In this document: positions 19,292-28,113 of the stretch, in pieces
Layout: each line of letters starts with the position of its first letter
Numbering within the stretch: position 1 is the stretch's first letter
NCBI GenBank assembly: GCA_009692665.1
Contig: SHYT01000002.1
Span: 1-56,605 of the forward strand
DNA length: 56,605 bases
DNA from: Dehalococcoidia bacterium
GTDB lineage: Bacteria; Chloroflexota; Dehalococcoidia; Lucifugimonadales; SHYT01
Direction: 5' to 3'
Position numbers and translations under genes: made by a program
The notes under the pieces: generated by a model
Seen by the model: the letters and a program-made list of their open reading frames with translations, nothing else
Told to the model about the DNA's origin: nothing
Databases searched by the model: none

Positions 19292-19912
19292 ATGATTACG
19301 ATCGGTCTTACCGGCGGTATCGGCACTGGGAAGAGCGAAGTGGGACGGATTCTTCAGGGGCTTGGGGCGTCGTTTATTGACGCGGACAAGCTTGGGCATG
19401 AGGCGTACGTCCCCAACACCGAGGGCTGGAAAAAGGTCGTTGCGGCTTTTGGCAAGGACATTCTGAAGCCCGACAACGAGATAGACCGCGCGAAGCTTGG
19501 CGCCATTGTCTTCAATAAGCCCGAAGCGATGAAGAAGCTGACGGACATTGTGTGGCCGCTGATTTTCGGCATGATTGACGAACGAAGGGCGGCGATGGCG
19601 AAGCAGGGCGTGAAGGTGGGGGTGCTGGAGGCGGCAGTCCTGATTGAGGCGGGCTGGCACACACGGGTTGATGAGGTGTGGGTGACAACGGCGAACGAGA
19701 GCACAATAATCGAGCGGCTGCGAACGCGGAACGGGCTCTCTAAAGAGGCGGCGCTTGCGCGTATCCACGCGCAGATGCCTTCGGCAGAGCGGGTGAAGCA
19801 CGCGGATGTGATCCTTGAAAACAACGGCGACTTGGAAGCGCTGCGGCAACGTGTTTACAATGCGTGGCGCACCAGAATCCAGAACAGGATAGGTGACCAT
19901 GTCCTTAGCTAA
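19292..19912 (+). CDS. coaE: Dephospho-CoA kinase
   Basis: Last step of coenzyme A synthesis: phosphorylates the 3'-hydroxyl of dephospho-CoA. 206 aa, full length. P-loop [11 protein letters not shown] at residues 5-15, then [12 protein letters not shown], the substrate region [20 protein letters not shown], and [18 protein letters not shown] of the lid. ATG at 19292 follows GAGGATGGG. Its end overlaps the next gene by 14 bases, so it is the first gene of an operon with the CbbQ-Nudix-CbbO genes. The Nudix enzyme in the same operon may act on CoA, which makes the CoA link notable. Confidence 0.95.
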   Translation: MITIGLTGGIGTGKSEVGRILQGLGASFIDADKLGHEAYVPNTEGWKKVVAAFGKDILKPDNEIDRAKLGAIVFNKPEAMKKLTDIVWPLIFGMIDERRAAMAKQGVKVGVLEAAVLIEAGWHTRVDEVWVTTANESTIIERLRTRNGLSKEAALARIHAQMPSAERVKHADVILENNGDLEALRQRVYNAWRTRIQNRIGDHVLS

Positions 19913-20798
19913 GCCCCAGCTAGGCAAAGAGATCCGGGTTGAAGAGTACATTATTGAGGACGAGCCGTTTTACCTTCCACAGGGTGATGAGGTCACCCTG
20001 TTCGAGACGGCGTACCGAGAGAAAATTCCAGTCTTGCTGAAGGGCCCCACGGGCTGCGGCAAGACGCGATTTGTGGAGTATATGGCGCACCGGCTGAGCA
20101 AGCCTCTGACGGTGGCAAAGCCGAAGGGCAAGAGCGCCGCCGATGCGGGCAACGACCACCATCGCGTGCCGCTGGTCACGGTGGCGTGCCACGAGGACCT
20201 GACGGCCAACGACCTGGTGGGACGCTATCTAATTGAAGAGGATGGGACTCGCTGGATTGACGGGCCGCTGACGCGCGCAGTGCGATTTGGCGGCATCTGC
20301 TACCTGGATGAGGTGGTAGAGGCACGCAAGGACACGACGGTGCTGATCCACCCACTGACGGACCATCGACGGATTCTGCCGATGGAGAAGCGCGGCGTGA
20401 TACTGGAGGCGGCTGAAGGGTTCTTGCTGGTGATCTCCTACAACCCCGGATACCAAACGGCGTTGAAGGACTTGAAGCAGTCCACGCGCCAGCGGTTCAT
20501 TTCGCTGGAGTTCAACTACCCCGCAAAGGAGCTGGAGGCCACGATTGTCGAGCACGAGGCGGGGGTGGCGCCGGAGGTGGCGTGGCAGCTTGCCAAGCTG
20601 GGCGAGAAGGTGCGCAACCTGAAGGAGCACGGGCTCCAGGAAGGTGTCAGCACGCGGCTGCTCATCTACACCGGCAAGCTGATTGCGCGCGGGATTGCGC
20701 CGCGGCGGGCCTGCCAAGTGGCGGTAATTTGGGGCCTGAGTGACGATCCACAGGTGCAACGAAGTATCAGTGAGATCGTATCTTCGATATTTGAATAG
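19899..20798 (+). CDS. CbbQ/NorQ-type MoxR-family AAA+ ATPase
   Basis: 299 aa. Walker [11 protein letters not shown] near residue 48, Walker [13 protein letters not shown] near 131, sensor-type stretch [20 protein letters not shown], and the C-terminal CbbQ region ([20 protein letters not shown]). CbbQ/NorQ proteins remodel a target enzyme together with a VWA partner, CbbO/NorD; a matching VWA protein is encoded 660 bases downstream. ATG at 19899 is preferred (AGGATAGG before it); a GTG lies two codons upstream. Overlaps coaE by 14 bases. The target enzyme is not evident: there is no RuBisCO, nitric-oxide reductase or other usual client here. Confidence 0.93.
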   Translation: MSLAKPQLGKEIRVEEYIIEDEPFYLPQGDEVTLFETAYREKIPVLLKGPTGCGKTRFVEYMAHRLSKPLTVAKPKGKSAADAGNDHHRVPLVTVACHEDLTANDLVGRYLIEEDGTRWIDGPLTRAVRFGGICYLDEVVEARKDTTVLIHPLTDHRRILPMEKRGVILEAAEGFLLVISYNPGYQTALKDLKQSTRQRFISLEFNYPAKELEATIVEHEAGVAPEVAWQLAKLGEKVRNLKEHGLQEGVSTRLLIYTGKLIARGIAPRRACQVAVIWGLSDDPQVQRSISEIVSSIFE

Positions 20799-20820
20799 CC
20801 TTCGAAGGAGCGATCTCCAC

Positions 20821-21495
20821 GTGCAGACACTGACTCCATCCCTTCTTGCGGGCCTGCAGGCGAGCTTGGCGGCTCGGTCTGTAGAAGTGTTCCATGAGCC
20901 GACGCTGCGGCTAGCCGGCGTGCTGGTGCTGCTGGACGGCACGGGTGACGATTTGACGGTGACGCTGACGCGGCGGACGAGCAGGGTAGAACACCATAAA
21001 GGGGAGATCAGCTTCCCGGGCGGCGCTTGGGACGTGACTGACAAAGATTTGATGGCAACGGCGCTTCGAGAAACACATGAGGAAGTGGGGATTGCGCCGG
21101 AGCGGGTGCGTGTGCTTGGAGCGCTGCCGCAGGTAGTGGTGCCACGGTCCAGCTATTTGATATCGCCGTATGTGGGGTCGCTGGATGCAGAGCCGACGTT
21201 CACGCCGAATGCGGCAGAGGTGGACGAGATTTTGCGGGTGCCGTTGGCGTTTTTCTTTGACACACAGCACCGCACGGAGGAGCCAGAGAACCCGGACCGG
21301 CCGCTCCACCCCGTTACCCTCCGCTCCTATCCCCAACCCACGTATTCGTACCAGTTTGGGCAACACCGCATTTGGGGAGCGACGGCCAGAATCCTCACCG
21401 GACTGGTAGCGTTGCTTGCAGAGGACCCACGTCGCGCCGAGGTCCTGCACAAGGAGGAGCCATGGACACGCCTTACCGCACGATCGCGGCCGTAG
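20821..21495 (+). CDS. Nudix hydrolase, NudL/CoA-diphosphatase type
   Basis: 224 aa from a GTG at 20821, which has AAGGAG ten bases upstream; the frame is open further up but that part overlaps the CbbQ gene. The Nudix region reads HHKGEISFPGGAWD, then ATALRETHEEVGI, keeping the REx2EExG core. The KGEISFPGG lead-in and PRSSYLISPYVGSL later are typical of the NudL/UPF0035 group that hydrolyses coenzyme A to 4'-phosphopantetheine and ADP. Substrate is inferred from family. The gene starts 22 bases after CbbQ and overlaps the VWA gene by 34 bases, so all are translated together. Confidence 0.88.
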   Translation: MQTLTPSLLAGLQASLAARSVEVFHEPTLRLAGVLVLLDGTGDDLTVTLTRRTSRVEHHKGEISFPGGAWDVTDKDLMATALRETHEEVGIAPERVRVLGALPQVVVPRSSYLISPYVGSLDAEPTFTPNAAEVDEILRVPLAFFFDTQHRTEEPENPDRPLHPVTLRSYPQPTYSYQFGQHRIWGATARILTGLVALLAEDPRRAEVLHKEEPWTRLTARSRP

Positions 21496-24400
21496 AGCAA
21501 GATCTCCAGCGTTTCCCTCCGGCTATCAGCGAAGAGTTCCAGCGCGCGCATGAGAAGCTGGCCCCCGGGGTGCCCTCTGAAGACCTGCTTGCCTGGGCAG
21601 TCGCCGGCCTGCGGATAGCTCAGCAGACCATCCGCTCCTGGGAAGTTTCCGCGGAGTACTACCGGGTATCGCCACAGGTGTTAAGCGTACTGTCGTTTGA
21701 GCGGTTTTCTGTGTGGGCCAAACAAGGCGAGACGCTGAGCCTGCAATCGCCATCGATTGCACTGTCCTACTTCCGCGTCGGCTTTGAGTGTGTGTCGATC
21801 CTGCCAATGGACCGCCTGGCTGAGTGGACTCAGATGGGCCAGAGCCTGTACAAGGGGACGTGGAAGTCGAGCATTATGGCTGCGCGTTTCTTTGACGTGA
21901 GCCCGGCCATGCTGCGCGCGCTCTCCTTTGACGACTTGGGCCGGCTCGTACAACTGCTGGAAACGCTGAGCCACTATTCGTCAGACCTGGCGATTGAGGC
22001 GCTTGCCCTGGTGGCAGATACCTTCCCGCGTTTAGAGGACTCCAGGGGCCAGCTTCTGTCGCTGCTGACGGTGCTGGTAGAGAAGAACTGGCGGGACGTA
22101 AAGGGAACGCTAGAAGGGGCGGCGAAGTCACTGCCGCGTGTGGACCGGCAGCACCGTGCGCGGTTCCTGCGGCTGGCCGAACAGATGATTACGGCAGGGC
22201 ATTCGCCGGTGGCCCCGTTCGTCCTGGACACCTCGCGGGCGATGGGACAGCTCCAACCGGACGGCCAGGCGCGGCTGCTTGCTATGGGCGAAGCGCTCAT
22301 CGCCATTGAGTACTCGGTGGTGCCGGAGTTTCTGCGGAGCGGCCCCACCATGCTGGTGCGGCTCAAGGTGCCGCAGGCAGAGGCGTGGTTCAACGAGGGC
22401 GTCCGCTTACTGAAGGAGAACAAGGACGCAGGCGTGGCGTTCTTCCGCATGGAGTCGTCGCACGCGGAACAATTGCTGGAGTCGCTGTCATCGACCGTTG
22501 AGCTGCCGAAGATTAAAGAGCTCATGCGGATGTACAGCCGGGCGCTGTCTGGCACGCAGGTGGAAATCGCCTCCAGCCAAGAGCTTGCGCAGAAGGGCAT
22601 TGGCTGGGTCTCTGAGAACAAACCAACGACCGAAGGAAGCACGGTCTATCTGCCGCCGGTGGTGGACCAGTACCCGCAAAAGGAAGAGAACTTCGACTGG
22701 TACAAAGTCGTGACCACGCACCAGGTGGCGCATCTGGAGTTTGATAGCTTCACGTTTACCTATGACCGGCCGTCCACGCTCTACAAGAAAGACCTGCGGC
22801 CAAGGCTATCACCCAAGCCGCGACCACCGCAGATTACGCAGGGCCAGCCAAAGCCTGCTATCGCGCTGGAGGGCTGGGCCACAGATATGCAAAAGTTTTT
22901 TGATATCTTCAGCGAGCGGAAGATGGCGCTGGACGTGTTCACGCTGGTGGAAGATGGACGGTTGGACGTGCGGGTGAAGCGCGAGTACGCAGGCATCCGC
23001 TCCGCGTACAAGCGGGTACAGGGCGACACGCTGGACACGCGGGAGACGAATGAGGAGATGCGCGCGCGGGAAATGCTGGTTGAGATGCTCGTGCGGCTGA
23101 GCCTGGACCAGCGCACCGGGCTGACTATACCCGCCACGTATAAGAAGGAAGCCGAGAGGATTGCGCGGATTGCACAGCGCACGTTCCGGCACAGCCAGAC
23201 GGTTGAGGACACCTCAGAAGCAACGCTGCGCATCTATGCCATTCTCATGAGTGTTCCGAACAAAGAGGTGCCGCCGGAGGACCAGGAAGAGCTTGACCAA
23301 AGCGCTGAGAATGACAGCGACCAGACAGGAGACAGCGACAGCGAGGACGATAAGTTCCTGGAGCAGCTCCAAAAAGAGCAGCAGGAGAAGAACGAGTCGC
23401 ACCAGAGCGGCGACGAGCAGGAGTCACAAGAAGGCGGTGACGCGGGCGAGGATAAAAAGTACAGCTCACCGCGAGACGTGGACTTCCGCGGCTCGTTCAA
23501 GCCTGAGCTGGTGCAGCTGATGAACAAGCTTCGCCAAGCGCAGGGGCAGGGCCAAGAAGAGGAGCAACAGCAACAGATAAGCAGCGAGATGCTGCAGCAG
23601 TTGTTGCAGAACAACGTGGAGATGGAGTCGCCTTCCAAAGGCGATCAGCAGCAGGTAGCGTCGCTCTTCGCCAATAACCTGATGCGGGAAGCGGGCATGC
23701 CTCCCGCGAACATGCCGCCCATGGGTCAGGGGCCATTTGTCCATATGGACGAAGAGGGCGGTCCGCTGGAGGTCCATGAGCCTTTCTCTTACCTCTATGA
23801 CGAGTGGGACTTCCGCGCGGGCGATTACAAGCCTCGCTGGTGCCTGGTGCGCGAGAAGGTGGTGCCGGAGGGCGATGTGGGGTTCTGGCGGCAGACGGTG
23901 ACGACGTATGCGGGCCTGCTGAACCAGATACGCCGCCAATTTGAGATGGTGGTGCCGGAGTCGTTCCGGCGCATCAAAGGCCAGACGGATGGCGAGGACT
24001 TTGACCTTGACGCCACGCTGGAAGCGATGATTGACAAACGCGCGGGGATTACGCCTTCAGACAAGGTGTACTGGAAGCGGAACAAGGTGCAGCGTGATGT
24101 GGCAGTGGCATTGCTGCTGGACATGAGCGCTTCGACGGCTGAGGCTATTGAAGAGGGGAGCCGGAGCACCGATGACTGGGCGGCTCCCAACGACCCGGTG
24201 GAATACATGACGTGGCTCCGCGCACATCGCGGCGAGAGCGGCGCACGGCGGCAATACAAACGCATTATTGACATTGAGAAAGAGAGCGCCGTGCTGCTCA
24301 TGCAGGGGCTGGAGCTCATGGACGATAAGTACGGGATTTATGGCTTCTCCGGCTACGGACGTGAGAACGTGGAGTTCTCCGTCATCAAGGACTTCCATGA

Positions 24401-24785
24401 GCCGTTGAATGACAACGTGCGCCGCCGCCTAGACCGTGTAACGCCTATGCACGCCACACGCATGGGCCCAGCCATTCGCCATGCGACTGCGAAACTAGAC
24501 GCGGTGGACGCAAAGACGAAGGTGCTCTTCCTGCTCAGCGACGGCCGCCCGCAGGACCGCGGATACAGTCGGGAAGGCGTGGAGAAGGAGTACGCGGTGC
24601 ATGACACGAAGCGTGCTCTGACGGAGGCCCGACGGAAGAACATCACGCCGTTTTGCTTGACGGTGGACAAGTCCGGCCATGACTATCTGAAGACGATGTG
24701 CCAGGACATGGGGTACGAGGTGCTGGCGGATATCCACTCGCTACCAGAGCGGTTGCCGTTCTTGTACAGAAGGCTAACTGTCTAA
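21462..24785 (+). CDS. CbbO/NorD-type VWA protein, extended (1107 aa)
   Basis: Partner class of the CbbQ/NorQ ATPases. ATG at 21462 follows AAGGAGG; the open frame further upstream overlaps the Nudix gene. About 450 N-terminal residues are helical, with degenerate repeats (AVAGLRIAQQTIRSWEVSAE; AEWTQMGQSLYKGTW). A conserved CbbO-like middle follows, then a very acidic, Gln-rich linker near residues 600-690 (DQTGDSDSEDDKF; EEEQQQQISSEM), then a C-terminal VWA domain. Metal site: DMSAST, Thr in HATRMGPAI, Asp in LLSDGRPQD, all present. The protein is clearly longer than classical CbbO (about 770 aa). It probably couples CbbQ ATP hydrolysis to an unknown client. Confidence 0.9.
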   Translation: MDTPYRTIAAVEQDLQRFPPAISEEFQRAHEKLAPGVPSEDLLAWAVAGLRIAQQTIRSWEVSAEYYRVSPQVLSVLSFERFSVWAKQGETLSLQSPSIALSYFRVGFECVSILPMDRLAEWTQMGQSLYKGTWKSSIMAARFFDVSPAMLRALSFDDLGRLVQLLETLSHYSSDLAIEALALVADTFPRLEDSRGQLLSLLTVLVEKNWRDVKGTLEGAAKSLPRVDRQHRARFLRLAEQMITAGHSPVAPFVLDTSRAMGQLQPDGQARLLAMGEALIAIEYSVVPEFLRSGPTMLVRLKVPQAEAWFNEGVRLLKENKDAGVAFFRMESSHAEQLLESLSSTVELPKIKELMRMYSRALSGTQVEIASSQELAQKGIGWVSENKPTTEGSTVYLPPVVDQYPQKEENFDWYKVVTTHQVAHLEFDSFTFTYDRPSTLYKKDLRPRLSPKPRPPQITQGQPKPAIALEGWATDMQKFFDIFSERKMALDVFTLVEDGRLDVRVKREYAGIRSAYKRVQGDTLDTRETNEEMRAREMLVEMLVRLSLDQRTGLTIPATYKKEAERIARIAQRTFRHSQTVEDTSEATLRIYAILMSVPNKEVPPEDQEELDQSAENDSDQTGDSDSEDDKFLEQLQKEQQEKNESHQSGDEQESQEGGDAGEDKKYSSPRDVDFRGSFKPELVQLMNKLRQAQGQGQEEEQQQQISSEMLQQLLQNNVEMESPSKGDQQQVASLFANNLMREAGMPPANMPPMGQGPFVHMDEEGGPLEVHEPFSYLYDEWDFRAGDYKPRWCLVREKVVPEGDVGFWRQTVTTYAGLLNQIRRQFEMVVPESFRRIKGQTDGEDFDLDATLEAMIDKRAGITPSDKVYWKRNKVQRDVAVALLLDMSASTAEAIEEGSRSTDDWAAPNDPVEYMTWLRAHRGESGARRQYKRIIDIEKESAVLLMQGLELMDDKYGIYGFSGYGRENVEFSVIKDFHEPLNDNVRRRLDRVTPMHATRMGPAIRHATAKLDAVDAKTKVLFLLSDGRPQDRGYSREGVEKEYAVHDTKRALTEARRKNITPFCLTVDKSGHDYLKTMCQDMGYEVLADIHSLPERLPFLYRRLTV

Positions 24786-24908
24786 AGCACGGGTGTATCG
24801 GGTTCTGCGCTTACCCTATGCAGTCACGCGACTTGGCGCGGTCTGACGGTTTTGGCGTCATCCTGTTTTTGTGCGGCATTATTTCTTGGGCCGCTGGCTG
24901 CGCGTGAA

Positions 24909-24930
24909 GGCGCTGTAAAAGCGCAGCGCC
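24909..24930. terminator. Hairpin between CbbO-like gene and nth
   Basis: GGCGCTG and CAGCGCC pair around TAAAAGCG, between two convergent genes. Short and without a T-run, so only a candidate. Confidence 0.4.
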
Positions 24931-24937
24931 CTGCAAC

Positions 24938-25723
24938 CTAGTCGCGGTGCAGCCTCGACCCGTGCGCTGTCTCTTGTCCAGTGAGTTTGCCGTCACGCTT
25001 TGGTTGCGTAGTGGCAGCAGCATCAGCAAGGCTAGAGGGACAGATCTGGTTGAGGACGCAGGACTCGCACAGCGGGCGCTGGGCCTTGCAGATGCGGCGG
25101 CCATGCATGATGAGGTAGACGTGAAAAGGATAGACCTTCTCCGGCGGGACCATTTCTTCCAGGAGAATGTGTGCTTGCCCTACATTCACCTTGGGGCCAA
25201 TGAGTCCGAGCCTGCGGGAAACCCGGTAGACATGGGTGTCCACGGCCATGGCGGGCAGACCGAAGGAAAAGCACAGGACAACCGCAGCGGTCTTGGGGCC
25301 AACGCCGTTCAGTGATTGCAGCCACTTTTTTGCTTCGCTTAGTGACAGGTCTTTCAAGAACTCCAGGTCCAATACCCCCCGTCGCTCACGGATAGTGCGC
25401 AGGACTTCTCGAATGCGGGGAGCCTTTTGCTTGGAGAGACCTGCGGTGCGAATGGCACGCTCGATGGTTACAGTGTCGGCATCGGCGGCAGTGTCCCACG
25501 AGTGGAATTCGGCTTTGAGTGCCTTATAGGCGCGCTCAGCGTTGAGGTCTGAGGTGTGCTGCGAGAGAATGGTAATCATGAGTTCATCAACGGGCTCATA
25601 CCTACGCGCCCATTCCAGCTCGCCTTGCTGGCTGCGCAGAAGCCTCAAGACTTCCTGCGGGTCCGCTTTCTTGCGTCCGCGCTTTGGCAGGACTTGAGAA
25701 GATGCTGTCACACCTTGCGGCAT
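24938..25723 (-). CDS. nth: Endonuclease III (DNA glycosylase/AP lyase)
   Basis: Base-excision repair enzyme for oxidised pyrimidines. 261 aa from the ATG at 25723 (AGGA seven bases upstream; a TTG at 25747 is in frame). Helix-hairpin-helix SLNGVGPKTAAVVLCFSFG with the catalytic lysine, catalytic Asp in AMAVDTHVYRVSRRLG, and the [4Fe-4S] motif C-x6-C-x2-C-x5-C in CKAQRPLCESCVLNQIC. The N-terminal 40 residues and the C-terminal tail (ATTQPKRDGKLTG) are extensions beyond the usual length of about 210 aa. Monocistronic, facing the CbbO-like gene. Confidence 0.94.
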   Translation of the reverse strand: MPQGVTASSQVLPKRGRKKADPQEVLRLLRSQQGELEWARRYEPVDELMITILSQHTSDLNAERAYKALKAEFHSWDTAADADTVTIERAIRTAGLSKQKAPRIREVLRTIRERRGVLDLEFLKDLSLSEAKKWLQSLNGVGPKTAAVVLCFSFGLPAMAVDTHVYRVSRRLGLIGPKVNVGQAHILLEEMVPPEKVYPFHVYLIMHGRRICKAQRPLCESCVLNQICPSSLADAAATTQPKRDGKLTGQETAHGSRLHRD

Positions 25724-26078
25724 CACCGTTCCTAGATCTAGTAGCAAATATTGTAGTAAACGTCTGGGCCTATTCTACGGCTGTGCTGTGACAGCACAAG
25801 GTAGGCCGCTCCAGCTCTTGGTGCTATGATTGCTTAGCGGCACCAATACGGTAAACGCCCTATCGCAACCATATGCGGTGCATTTGTCAAGCGGTTTACT
25901 CTATCTTTTTTGGTAGCCCCAAAGCCATGTTCCTTCTCTTGCTTTTGTTCAGGATTTTTGCCACGCTGTAGAGCAGAATGAAAGTACCCCAAATGGCGTG
26001 CGGTGGTAGAATCAGACATTGATGGTACGGTTCCTCCGGGGCATTTAGAGGGCCCATCCAAACGCAAGGACACGTGCG
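25724..26078. other. nth-HEAT divergent intergenic region
   Basis: 355 bases, more AT-rich than its flanks. It contains a long imperfect hairpin at 25767-25807 (GGCCTA ... TAGGCC enclosing CTGTGCTG-tga-CAGCACA). A minus-strand -35-like TTGACA lies at 25885-25890. A minus-strand frame ending at 25896 has one hydrophobic stretch (GTFILLYSVAKIL) but no credible start. Nothing else is apparent. Confidence 0.45.
25767..25807. repeat. Long imperfect hairpin upstream of nth
   Basis: Outer arms GGCCTA/TAGGCC and inner arms TGTGCTG/CAGCACA. It would fold in the 5' leader of nth or act as a palindromic DNA site. Role unknown. Confidence 0.45.
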
Positions 26079-27002
26079 ATGGAACTGGAACGCTTTTTCG
26101 ATGAACTTGCTGATGAGTCCAAGCCTCTCCGTCACGCGGAGCTGACAGTGCTCTCAGGTATTGCGGGCAAAGACCTAGACTTGGTGCGGACTCGCTGGCC
26201 CAAGCTGCCTGCTGCGCGCCGCAATGAGACTGCGAACAAGCTGCTTGCGCTGGCTGAGGACAACGCTGAGCTTAACTTTGATTCCGTGTTCTCCCTCTCC
26301 CTCAAGGACCAGGATGAGCAGGTGCGGGAACGCGGTATTGCAGGGCTGTGGGAGTCGGACAGCCGCGCCACGCTGATGGCGTTCATTCAGCTTCTCCGCT
26401 GCGACCCGTCGCCCAAGGTTCGCGCGGCGGCGGCTCAGGCGCTGGGCAGATTCAGTGAGCTATGCCAGGAGAAGAAGCTGCCGTCCCGTGATAAGGACAA
26501 ACTGCAAGAAGTCTTGCTTGCGGCGGCGACGAATATGGATGAGCCGGTTGAGGTCCGACGCCGCGCGCTGGAATCCGGGGCCGCGTTTGAGCATGAACAG
26601 GTGACACGGCTCATTAAGGACGCCTACCAGGCTGCTGACCTGAAATTCGAGGCAAGCGCGCTCTTCGCAATGGGCCGCAATGGGGACCCAATGTGGATCC
26701 CTATTGTGTATAAGGAACTGTCCAACGTATCTGCTGAGATGCGCTATGAGGCGGCAACGGCGTGCGGTCTGCTTGGGGAGCTGAGCGCCGTGTCCAAGCT
26801 TCTGTCACTCTTGCGGGATGATGATATGCAGGTGCAGCTAGCGGCTATCGAGGCCCTAGGCCAGATTGGCGGGCCGACGGCAAAGAAAGCCCTACAGGTT
26901 GCAGCGAAGTCTGGCGAAGATAATGTCCGCGAGGCCGCGGAGGAAGCACTTGACCACATGGAGTTCCTGGATGACCCGCTTTCCTTCCGGACTTCACTGT
27001 AA
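26079..27002 (+). CDS. HEAT-repeat protein
   Basis: 307 aa. After a start region (ELERFFDELADESKPLRHAE) come roughly six to seven HEAT-type helical pairs of about 31-37 residues, such as KVRAAAAQALGRFSELC, PVEVRRRALESGAAF, EMRYEAATACGLLGEL and MQVQLAAIEALGQIGG, ending in NVREAAEEALDHMEFLDD. No signal peptide or membrane segment, so a cytosolic protein-binding scaffold is likely; no enzymatic motif. ATG at 26079 has AAGGA eight bases upstream. The Nudix and GNAT genes follow 47 bases later on the same strand, so they may share a transcript. Partner unknown. Confidence 0.85.
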   Translation: MELERFFDELADESKPLRHAELTVLSGIAGKDLDLVRTRWPKLPAARRNETANKLLALAEDNAELNFDSVFSLSLKDQDEQVRERGIAGLWESDSRATLMAFIQLLRCDPSPKVRAAAAQALGRFSELCQEKKLPSRDKDKLQEVLLAAATNMDEPVEVRRRALESGAAFEHEQVTRLIKDAYQAADLKFEASALFAMGRNGDPMWIPIVYKELSNVSAEMRYEAATACGLLGELSAVSKLLSLLRDDDMQVQLAAIEALGQIGGPTAKKALQVAAKSGEDNVREAAEEALDHMEFLDDPLSFRTSL

Positions 27003-27049
27003 TGTTGGGCTATAACTGCGTTGGCTACTAGTAGAGAGGATGACTTATT

Positions 27050-27547
27050 TTGGCAGCTTCTGGGGCAGCATTAGGCTCCAAGTGGCAGTGGCCCACGGAG
27101 CGGCTGGTTTCTGCGGGCGGTGTTGTATTTCGCAAAAGCGAAAAGGGGATTGAGGTTGCGGTGTGCGGCCGCACTACTCCACGACTCTGGGCGCTGCCCA
27201 AGGGAACGCCAAATGCAGGCGAGACAGTTGAGCAGACCGCTCTGCGCGAGGTCCGCGAAGAGACGGGGCTAGACGTTGTTATTGACGCGGCACTGCAAAG
27301 TATCACCTACTGGTTTGTCCGCGTTGCCGACGGCGTGCGGTGCCACAAGACAGTCCACTTCTACCTCATGCGCCCCGTTGGGGGAGCCATGGACCAGCAT
27401 GACCCTGAGTTCGACGAGGTGCGCTGGTTTCCGGCGCAGGAAGCGGTCCGGTTACTCACGCACGCGAACGAGGTGAAGGTTGTGGAACAGGCTTTGGAGT
27501 TGGTGGAGGCGAGAACAGGTGCCGACAGAGAAACACCTAGAGGGTAA
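27050..27547 (+). CDS. Nudix hydrolase (MutT/Ap4A-hydrolase type)
   Basis: 165 aa. The full Nudix box fits Gx5Ex7REUxEExGU: GTPNAGETVEQTAL then REVREETGLDV. The lead-in VSAGGVVFRK and LWALPKG are typical of the family that hydrolyses NDP-X compounds such as diadenosine polyphosphates or oxidised nucleotides; the substrate cannot be fixed from sequence. The start is a TTG at 27050 with GAGAGGA nine bases before it. It overlaps the GNAT gene by 29 bases, indicating translational coupling. This is a different Nudix subfamily from the NudL-type protein at 20821. Confidence 0.9.
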   Translation: MAASGAALGSKWQWPTERLVSAGGVVFRKSEKGIEVAVCGRTTPRLWALPKGTPNAGETVEQTALREVREETGLDVVIDAALQSITYWFVRVADGVRCHKTVHFYLMRPVGGAMDQHDPEFDEVRWFPAQEAVRLLTHANEVKVVEQALELVEARTGADRETPRG

Positions 27548-28109
27548 CCAGGTGGTCCTGCGGCCCAAGCTCCTTTCCGACGTCCAAAATGATTACGAGT
27601 GGCGGGTGGATGAAGAGTTAGCGCGCCTGGACGCGGCGCCGCCGCTCCGCTTGAGCTTAGAGCAGTTCCGGTCCATGTCGGACTCAGAGCTGCTCTACCC
27701 CGTGCCGTGGTCCCGCCGTTTTGCCATTGATACAACCGACGGCAAACACATTGGCAACTGCATGTACTATGACATTGATTTTTCGCGGAAGGAGACTGAG
27801 CTCGGCATCCTGATTGGCGACCGCCAATACTGGAGCAAGGGCTATGGAACGGACGCGGTCAACACGCTCTTACGCCACATCTTCACGGAGACGCCCATTA
27901 CCAGGGTGTATCTGCACACGTTGCAGTGGAATGAGCGCGCCCAAAAGTCATTCACGAAGTCTGGCTTCCGGCCCGTGAAAAATACCCACAAAGACGGCTA
28001 CGACTTCTTATACATGGAGACCAGGAAAGAGGAGTGGGAAGAGATGGCGCAGCAGACGGCTAAGTCATCTGCAAAACCCGCTTCTGCTCCTAAAAAGCCT
28101 CCTGCGTAG
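27519..28109 (+). CDS. GNAT acetyltransferase (RimJ/RimL type)
   Basis: 196 aa from a GTG at 27519, which has GGAGG nine bases upstream; a TTG at 27480 is in frame but less likely. The fold is recognisable from VVLRPKLLSDVQ, GNCMYYDIDFSRKETELGIL, the acetyl-CoA loop DRQYWSKGYGTDAVNTLL, and the final VYLHTLQWNERAQKSFTKSG and FRPVKN. Resembles N-alpha or amino-group acetyltransferases of the RimJ/RimL group; substrate unknown. The tail after residue 170 is Lys/Ala/Pro-rich (SAKPASAPKKPPA) and probably disordered. Translationally coupled to the preceding Nudix gene. Confidence 0.87.
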   Translation: MPTEKHLEGNQVVLRPKLLSDVQNDYEWRVDEELARLDAAPPLRLSLEQFRSMSDSELLYPVPWSRRFAIDTTDGKHIGNCMYYDIDFSRKETELGILIGDRQYWSKGYGTDAVNTLLRHIFTETPITRVYLHTLQWNERAQKSFTKSGFRPVKNTHKDGYDFLYMETRKEEWEEMAQQTAKSSAKPASAPKKPPA

Positions 28110-28113
28110 GAGC

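Noticed and set aside
25896-26135. Minus-strand frame with a hydrophobic stretch upstream of the HEAT gene
   Set aside because: Only one hydrophobic segment, no credible start codon or ribosome site, and it overlaps the start of a clear gene on the other strand.
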